The notes beneath the pieces were generated by a model. It had not been told where the DNA came from. It made no database searches and was given only the letters and a program-made list of their open reading frames with translations. Both the position numbers and the translations under genes were made by a program. Shown in pieces: positions 49,401-59,700 of a DNA stretch of 64,000 nt. The stretch comes from Acanthococcus lagerstroemiae (taxonomy: Eukaryota > Arthropoda > Insecta > Hemiptera > Eriococcidae): positions 18,600,001-18,664,000 of the forward strand of contig CM063106.1 in the NCBI GenBank assembly GCA_031841125.1. The letters are read 5' to 3'. Every line of letters begins with the position of its first letter. The first letter of the stretch is position 1.

Positions 49401-50681
49401 TTGAAGGAGGTAGTATGACCGGCGACAGAGGTCTCTTGATTTTGATTGCTTTACTTCTATGCGCATCCGTCTCATCATTTTCTTCTGAGATGCTGTCGTC
49501 CTTAGCGGACAGACTCAAGTGGCTGTTTTCGATACGCGGATTTCTACGTAAATACATCGTAACGTTGTTATTCAAAAATAACTATTTTGGTTTTATGTTT
49601 TCGTTGGCCACGAACAATCATAAGTCATAACTCACTCCAGTTGGTCCAAAGTCAATGTTGTACTATCACGAGCATTTACATTCGACTGAATTTTGATTTG
49701 AGCGTAAGAATTCTTCAACTGCAACAATTTCTCAGGATCCAAATCCAAACGAATAGAAATGCCAGCGTTGAACTGAACAGGTGACGTGGCTCTGTCTGAA
49801 ATACAAACAGAGAGAAAGATTTATACGAAGAGTACCTACAACAAATAGACTTGGGAATCATTTTCTGTTTCTTAGCCTACGTACCTTTCCTTTCTACATT
49901 ACTCAATTCTTTGCTCACGACACTGTCGTTGCCACAAATATTAGCGGTTAACTCGCTGTTAGCAGCACGTAATTCATTTCGGAAGCACGGCTGATTCGTA
50001 TCCTTAATATGGTCATCCTCTACGACTATAGAAGTGAGACTGGAAGAAGATATACCGAGAAAGGTATTCATCTGATTCGAAATAATCACAGTCCTGTTAC
50101 CACCTTCCGAGGTTTGCTTTGGCTGTAAGAACGCAGTTCGATACGCACATATAAATATGAAGCATTTAATTACAGTTCACAAATATACACAGATAGAGGT
50201 AGATCATTATTTTTGTCTGAAGATAATCTACCATTCGAACAAGCTAATTATGATTTCAATTAAAGCTTTTAACATCTCGATTAAGTCCCCTCCCTCCCCA
50301 AGTAAAAATGTTAATTTTCATCAATGCGAATGAATACATTTTCACTACCCAATGCGTAAACTCCCACCAGTTACCCGTTAACTAAAGGGGAACCAGGGTA
50401 ATCTGAGGGTAACCCAGGGTAACAAATGGGTAACTTTTACGGCGCGAGTAACTAGAGGGTAACTAATTGCGTGAACTTAAAAATAAAGACAACTATAAAG
50501 TCATTCTGTTGATAAGCTTTGATATAAGCGAGGCATTTGACAATATCAAATGGACAGCTGTATTAAATTGCTTGAAACAAAATAAATTTGAAGGTGCTAT
50601 AGTAAACGCTATTAAAAGTTTTCTAGAAAATAGAGAAATACAATTTTATAGTCAAAGCAGTAACACAGAAATCATTGACAA

Positions 50682-50718
<37 letters not shown>

Positions 50719-53700
50719 AAAACTGGAGTTCCCTAAGGCTCAGCATTATCACCAACTATTTTCAATACAGCAATGTCCAAGATACACAAAAAATGTACTA
50801 ATAAAAAAACATCAATTTGATAAGCTATGCCAGATGACCTATTATTAATTGCTGGAATCAAAAACAAAGATGATATCAAAAACGTAAATAGTCAAATAAA
50901 GCTAATTAATGACACACAAAAGTAAATGGGACTAAGTCTGAATAGGTACTCAATAAACAAATGCCTTACTAATAACAAAAAAACATAATAAACAGAATAT
51001 AAAATCTGAGATTGAAGAAATACTGAGTTTGAATGATGAAAAACTGACCTTTAAAAGAGAAATTAAGTACTTAGGAATAATCTTAGACGAAAATCTCAAC
51101 TTTAGCAAACATGTTGTCGATTATATAATGGGAAAAATAAAAAAAACATATGGTAAAATAATTGCCTTGTATAGAAACACTTTCGGCCTTAAATATAAAG
51201 ATAGGAAAATATTATACTCGGCACTGTTTCGCTCAATAGTTGAATATGGGAGTACAATTTATTATCCAAAAATCAACCAAAAAAATAAAAATAAAATTTA
51301 AAAAGAGCAAAGGAAAATACTCCTAAATATAATCTCAGGCTATAGAACAGTCTCGTATACAGCAACAAATGTGATAGCAGGAATACTTCCAATTGACTTA
51401 CAAATAGAAAAAACAAATGAAATGAAAAGAATTAAAAATTGCGAACTAAAAGAAAATGAAAAAAGAAAGAAGATAAAAGTGATGCAACAAAAATATATGG
51501 AAGTCTGGCAACAGCGATACGATAATGAGAATACAGGAAGAAGAACATATAAACTAATTCCAAATATCGAAGAAAGAATTAAAAACAAAAATCTCTTATC
51601 AAATTACTACTTCACTCAGTTTCTAACAGGACACGGCAACTTTTGAGAATACCTAAAAAGATTCAAATTAACAAACAATGACAAATGCCAATCTTGCAAA
51701 AAAAAAAAAAGTAATAGACTTGCCAGATCACACATTTCAAAATTGCCACAAATTTAAAAATATTTTAAAAAATACAATATAAAAGATTCACACTGGTTTT
51801 CAAATCAAGAAGTAACAAAAAATACTATAGATTACGTAAACTGCCTCATGAAAAAGAAAGAGAAAACTTGATCAGTCACCATTAATACAATAATACATAG
51901 AATATAGTATTATAGGTATAAGTATTGAGTACCATAATTATATAATTAAAATTTAAGCTCAAAAACTGTGTATATATGAACATAAGCATAATAAGAAATT
52001 AGATACTAGGATGCGATGCGACAAGAAACACTGAGAAGCTTGTGCAAAAGTGTTTCCTTGTCCCATTTAATGTAAAAAAGAATTTAAAAAAATATATATA
52101 CAAAAAAAAATTGCGTAGTATCCCGCCGGTTACCTGGGTAACTAAAGGGGAACAACGGTAATCTGAGGGTATCCCGAGGGTAACAAATGGGTAATTTTTC
52201 CACAGGTAAGTGGGTAACTAGAGGGTAACTGATTGCGCATCGGGTGTAGAAATAAACACAAAGACTGATTGAAAAAGCCTCAGAGTACGGTTCAGATAGA
52301 AATATTTCATTCGTTTTTCGTTGTCAGTAACTTTTTTGGAATAGCTTTCACTCTTACTCCTAGCCCTGAAGCGTGACCAAATTTCCAAGGAACAACTCAA
52401 GGTTCAAAGGAAAGGCAAGATGACAACTTCTAACATTCATATTTCTGTAAAAAAGAAGCAAGCAGCAAGCTCTTCATTGCGGTTCTTCGGCCTGAACGTT
52501 CGAAATTAAATCTTCTAAGGGAACAAACCGTTGGCTCAGAAGGGCGGCACTATGGACCCTTCTCTCCCACAAACTACAAAAGCATTTTTTGAACGTATAA
52601 ACAGATATGCGGCATAGTATCATGAGTGTGTAAGATATCTGTGTACTTGAAGATGAACCGCCACCAACCTTTTTCGCCGCTAATTTTTGTCGCGGGAGCG
52701 CTCTTCTTTCCTGCAAAGCGATCTTCTGCTTTAATAACTCGGATTTCCTTCTTTCAACTGTATCCACTACCGATTTTTTCATTCTAAAAGAGAAATATCC
52801 GCCATTGTGAATAATAACAAAAATAATACAGGATAGATAAACTTCGTTTATTTTTTATACAGCTTACTTGTCCAATTCCAAAATATTTTTAGTCACTTTT
52901 AGTAGAATCGCCCGTTGTTTCTTTTTAATAGTCTTTATTTTGTCCTCTGCTTTGGCTTCGCGAAATTCACTGAAAGTATTCAAGGATTTAACTTCAACTG
53001 AGTACTTGGAAAATACCATGAATATTGAAAATTTTCTATAGCAGCCATCGGAGAGATTTTACTTACAGAATACATACGATTTATACAAACATATAGGAAA
53101 TTCATGAACGAGCATAATATATTATGTATTGTCACATGTCACATGTTCAGTTCTTGCGGTTGTCTTCTTTTCTTTAGAGTGGTCCTCATTTTGGTGAGGT
53201 CTGAATTTTTTTTTTAGCACACCCCCTAAAATATGCTATGTCATAAAAACAATGTACTTATGATAATTCTCAAGGTCATCGAACTTTTTAAACTAGATGC
53301 TACAGTGGGGTCAAGTTTTACACGTAATTAACAGAGTCTTAATCTACCACAGTGAATGTTGAAGACGTTACCCAAGAATCAGTGGCGTCACGTAGTGCTC
53401 TTTCCCAGGTGTTCAACTGGCAGGTCTGCGCCTTCCCTCACCTCTCCCCTCCACAAAAAAATCAGTAGTATCAAAAACTTATGATCAGTGTCAGTATGTA
53501 TAAATAATGAGAGTCAATGAAGAATGAAGTTGCATACACCCACTCACCACATAGCATGCGCATGCGCTTCCGGAGCGTTCATTTTTGCTGGTGAACACCC
53601 TGCCATTTAAATTAACGAAGTCTCCGCTTCACTCTTCGTGGTATTCGTTGCAAAACGCCACTGCGACAAGGCCGACGAGAGTGTGCAATGTTGCTAATGA

Positions 53701-56700
53701 ACATCCTACACAATTCCCATAGCAAGTGTGACAAAGATACCTAACGCCACTGCATTAAGACCAACGAGAGTGGGCAATGTTGTACGCAATTCTCATAGTA
53801 AGTGTGACAAAGATAACGCCACTGCAACAAGACTAATGAGAATGTGCAATGTTGCTAAAGAACATCCTATGTGATTCTCATAGTATGTGACAAAGATAAC
53901 GCCACTGCGACAAGACTGACAAGAGTGTGCAATGTTGCTAGTGAACATCCTATGCGATTCCCATAGTATGTGACTTTCAAACTAGAATTTAATTACGGGT
54001 TTTCAATATCGTTTTCTGGAGGAATCCTAGGAGTCAATTCCGAAATTACTCTGAGGATCGACCGCGGCAACTCAGTCACTCAGAAAACTCATACTCGTAC
54101 TTATAATACCACCATGAAATGATGACATTACTAGGTCTCGATTTCTCATCACCTTTATATAAAAGTGTTTGTTTGTCTGTGGGTGTGTTTGTTTGATTGT
54201 CGGTTTGTTCGAGGTTGGCGGGTGAACTGTGAAAGCTGGGAAGGGATACTTACCTGCGAAAAATAATACTTAGCTAATCTCAAGTGTGGAAACCAAATGT
54301 GAGGGAAACTGAGAACCAAATAATTCGTTTGATTAGTAACAACTTATGTGTAGGTACTGCGTTACAGAGCTAGACACCAGTGTTCTAACTCACTTTAGCC
54401 ATCTTATTTTAGCCTGTGATCTAAATGAGTCTGCTAGTTCATGCGAAAAACCTTCGAAAGGCTGGTGACAGGTAACTAAGAGAGGTTACATTGAAAATGT
54501 TCCCACTACACGAGAACCAGCATGCATACAGGACAAGCAGGTCAGTAAAGTCATCACTGCACTCGCTTGTTACGGAAATGGAGAGCCTGGCGGAAATTAT
54601 GCCCAGGCAACATTCATGGATACACAGGAAGCGTTTGACGCGACCTCTCATGAATCAATAGAAACAGCCCAGCGGGAAAGAGAAGTAAAGGAAAGCTTAC
54701 TAAACTGGATAGTACATATCTATGCTAAAAGGCAGGGAGATCCAGATAACTTACCAAAAAGAACAAATCCATGCAACGACCATCAGGAGCTGCCCACAGG
54801 GGGAAGTACTCTCTCCGCTACTGTGAAGCCGAGCGGTGGACAGTTTTCTGAATGAACAGTAGTCAGAAAATATACACACAAAAGCTGATGATTTGACTGT
54901 GGTGGTAACTGGAAGTTTCCGGGTACCATCGTGGAGCTGACGCAGTGGGGGCTCCGATGGGTGGAAAAATGGTGTACGGAAAAGGGGTTATCGATGAGCC
55001 CGGACAAAACTGACATCCCTTTTTTCACTCGCAAAAGGAAGGGCAAGAAGTTGATCAAAGCGCAATACAAAGGCAGACTGTTAGCTCTGACAAAAAAGGT
55101 GAAGTGCTTAGGAGTACATCTTGAAGAAAAACTCTCTTGGAGGGATCACGTCTCAGAGAAAATAAGAAAAGGGATTGAGGCTCTTTAGGCTTGCCGTACC
55201 TTTGTCAACAGGACCTGGGGACTCTCTCCTAAAATAATGCACTGGATATACACCGGTGTAATACATCTCAGAATTACATACGCGGCAGATGTGTGGTGAG
55301 GTGGGGTCCGCTTGGCCAAAGTCAGAGAGGAACCGAATCACCGGCACAGGCTCGTGTGCGTAATGACAACGGGGGCAATGAGAACGGTGCTGACGAAAAG
55401 CACTTGAAAGACGCCTAAACCTGCCACCACTTCTCATTGCTGGGTCATTCTTCAAAAATTTTGATATTCCAGGTATGTTTTTTCATGGAGGAAAGTAAGG
55501 GATATTTGAACTGTTTTTGATGGGAATCGTTTAGAGGCGTTCTGTATAATATGTTGGTAAGATTGGGCCAACAGTGAGGGGATTCTGTATTTTGGCATGG
55601 TAATCAGAATGATGAATGCCTTGCGGAAGGACACATGAAAAAGTCCATGTCGAAAGACAACAGCGAACAAAAAGGGTTCTGCCATCAATTAGTAGATTCC
55701 AAAACAGAAAATTATATGGAGAGTTGATAAAGGCATACTAACCCATTAATTAAACGTAATTATTTTTGGATGATGAACGTCTATCGTTGCATAAAGATGA
55801 CCAGGCCGAAGGACAATTTTTTTTTTTAATTCTTCAATTTAGACAATAACATGCGAATGCACGAGTCTTGTCATAAAAAAACCGGGATTTGATATGCAGA
55901 CCGTATTTCTCTGATAAGAAGATACAATTTTATCATTAATTGCGACGAAAAAATATTAAAACACCTGTTCTGTGAGGTTGAAAAAGAGCTATGCCGATGG
56001 ACAAAAAATCGAGGGACAATTTTCAAAGCTGGGCATATACTGACTCCCACCTGTGAAGATACGATTTCAATGTTACCTTGTGATTCCTTCATCCATTTAA
56101 AGTTGCACTACGTTGTCAGTTTGTTCTAATACACAGCTTGAAAATTTAGAAGAAAAAATAATAGTCTAATGAAAATCGTTCTAGGGACAGCCATATGCCG
56201 ACGGACATTTGAGCATATGTAGTCCAATTTTGACCCATTCACAGTGGATCATGTTTTCTTCTGAAACCTTGAAAAAGTAGAGCTGAGTCATATCTATGTA
56301 TCAACGGGGGAAAAAATGGCCGTATCATTAATAACTTGTGAGATAACTGCAGGGGACTGAAATATCAACATTTTCGAAGAATAACCCTGCTATAGAAGCA
56401 GCGACAATAACGGGAGCTTATCGTGTGGGCCAAACAAACCTTTGGGCTCAAAAAATAGGCCACAGAAGGATATGAGAGATGACAGAGACAATGGATAAAT
56501 GCTTTGAGATGTCGAGGAGCAGAATCGCGGTGAAATACGTCTGTGACAAGCCATGTGCATATGTGGTTTGCAGATGCCTCAAAGAATGACCACGGTACAC
56601 GAATCAGAATCACAAATGCAAAAGGAGGTGCGGGCGTCTCTATCCTCCACACAGAGATAATGGTGATCACGGTGGCCATTGATAGAAGTCAGTAGAAGAG

Positions 56701-59700
56701 TCTTGTTAATAAGTACATCTATATCTGTACAGACAGTCAAAGGTTCGGCACACCAAACTACATCCTTGGTGGTGGCGGACTGCATTAACAAATTATACGT
56801 CCTTTCTCAGGAGAACTGTGTCACCATCCTACGGACACCGGGGCACTGGGGCATAAAAGGGAATATGATCACAGATAAGCTCGCGTGGAAGGCATCAAAA
56901 AGGAACTCGTAACGCCCAGGCTGAGTCTTCCCGTACAATGCAGCGTCATAAAGTCCAAGGTGAAGGCTTGGATAAATAAGCAGATAGAAGTACACTGACG
57001 AATGACCAGTGACATAAAAGTCAGCAGAATACCGATAGGGGTGTCCCAAGCCTCGACAGAAAACATGCAACGCTCATGGTCGGACTACTAACTGGTCATG
57101 GGGCTATAAAACACATGTGCTATAAAATAGGAGTGGTGAAAATAAGTTCCTGTAGGCACTCTGGAGACGAGGAAGAAACCTCGATTCATACCGTAAGTCA
57201 GTGTCCCAGCAATAGCCTCGACAAAATGTGAAGCACTGGGACCGGAGTATCCAGCACCCAGTGAAATCAAAGGGATAGAATTCAGTAAAATTCTCACTGG
57301 CTGAAAATTCACGCTACTGAGCTGATCCTTAACAGTAACCTGAGGAAAAGTGCAATGGACTACAAGGTCTCAGTATTCTGTGTATACAGCTTACAGCGCT
57401 ACCTCACACAAAGAAGAAGAAGAAGGTTTCAATCTCATCAGATGGCATCCCATGAAATAGGATCCAAAAACTACCTACTCTGAAAATCAGATTCAGCGAT
57501 CTCAAAAATCTATCTAGATTAACTCTAACATATATAGAATTTTATAAATGCCTCTTTCCTCGTGATCGTTACTAGTTCTCAATAAAATAATTTGACTTGA
57601 AAATCAACGACATAAATTCCTTTTTTTTCTCTCTTTTTTTTTTGTCGCGTGTATTTGTGCATTTCTATCAACGGCGATAGAGTCTACTCGTGTAAAACTA
57701 CGAGTACGTAATTACTGACAGTCTGTCTCCCGAGTTTGTTGACTAACTATTCGTCTCTTTGTGTAGCTGGTTCTTGCTTCCCCTACCCCAGTTTCGAAGC
57801 AACACTGTGAAAGCAAGTCAGTGAGTGTTTCTCACACTATGCCAATAAAAGTAATGCTCTGGAATAATTCAGAGCAAAAATAGTATCTGTAATTTTCCTG
57901 TTTCTACAATTCAACTTCTACTTATGTGACCTAACCTTGTGTACATTGTTCATATAACTTCACCATTTTGCAGCGATAAGTTAAATAGTTCAATGTCCTT
58001 CAAAACTAAACGCTTGTATTTTTTCACGACATAGCATAATTCTAGGCTGGGGACGACGAAAGAATTCCGACTGCGCAAAATACTATCTCTTCATACTTTT
58101 TATTATTATTTTTTTCTTCAAACATCTGGGTGTTATTATCCCTGAAATCAATAATGATAAGGATATCGATATTTACTTCTTATGCGACTCCAAGGCGAAG
58201 ACTTCCGATCTCAAGTACTTATCTAGAGCTTCTTTTTGCAGCTGTATTTTACTAAGAATCTGTGATAATTTTTCATCTTCACTTCTGATCATCTGATCGT
58301 ACTGAAACAAAACAATTCAATTTCCAGAAACAAATGAAGCATTAAATGACCACCCATTTCAAGAGAAAACTTTCTCTGTATCTTCACAACCCAAATTTCC
58401 AGAAAAATATGAAAGAGAAAATGAAGCCCTTACCAAATCAACTAACACATTAGATGCGGAGATGTTGACCAGATCATCTGAAGCCAGTGGTGCACGACCA
58501 CCCACATTGTCATTCGTAACAGGCACTACAGGCAGATAACATTTCCATTTTTTAAAATTCGGTATCACATATAAGCTTGAGCATGGCAGTTTAATGCACT
58601 ATTCACAGACACTCAATTCCGAGTACCAACGATTAGTTCATTAAGTGACAAATAATAAAAGTACAGCCCAGTCTTACCTTTATCAGAATCCATACTCGTC
58701 AATGTGTAATCAGTATGAAATAGCGAACTGTAGTTCTGAAAGAAATATTAGAAGAAAACAATAGGTAAATAGGTTAAGAGGAAATATGATCCAGCAACCG
58801 TCAGTAATAACAGCCAGTTGCTTATTTCCGCTACAATATTAGAGGATCCCAATTGTAGCAGAATGATCCTAAGTGCTTCGAACACTGATGTAGCAACAAT
58901 ATTACATGGTTTTTCAATCGCAGCATAGTGATCATACTTCAAGCCCTGATGGAGCATTTCCAGCTATGTATTTGAGCAAGGATTAAAACTTCTACAACCC
59001 ATAATACCAGGTCCTTGCTTATATCTTACATTTGTAGACATTCTTACAACAGAGACTTCACTACAGCAGATACCTAATAGTTTATTTAAAGATTAAAGCC
59101 TCCACTACACCGTCTGCTGCTGCACTGAGTTATTCAAAATGCTTGGAGGCGGCAAAATTTTTCCCTTCCAAGAGAACGGGGGATTCAAAAATTCAGATCT
59201 CAGGATTATTTTTTATAAACATCTGAAAAATACTCAGCCTAAGAGCTAAGATTCTACCAAACTTCTGTAAAGGCTATGTAGATCTTTTAAAGCCTACCGA
59301 TTTTTCAGGACTCGTTCAAGACTTCGTATGACATCCCCAGCCTCTATTGAAACTCTTCAAAACTTGAGCAAGACTTAGTATATAAATGTACAAAAGAAAT
59401 TAACCAAGACGTTAACGATGAAAATCGCACTTCAAAAGTAAAATACCGTAACAACAACGTATAAGTTGCATAATTAGTTAATTTTACTACCCACACCTTT
59501 GAACCACGCTCTTCGAAAGTTCGGTAACATTCCACCGGTGAACCCGGTTGTTTATTAGTTTTTTATGGCTGTTTATTCTGCGATACGTAAATGACGAGTA
59601 CCTTCGACGACCACTTACATAATTCTAATTCGTCTCAACTGAAAATCAGGTAACATCGCATTTGTTCCTCACCTGCAACGATGGATTATTCTGGCTAGTT

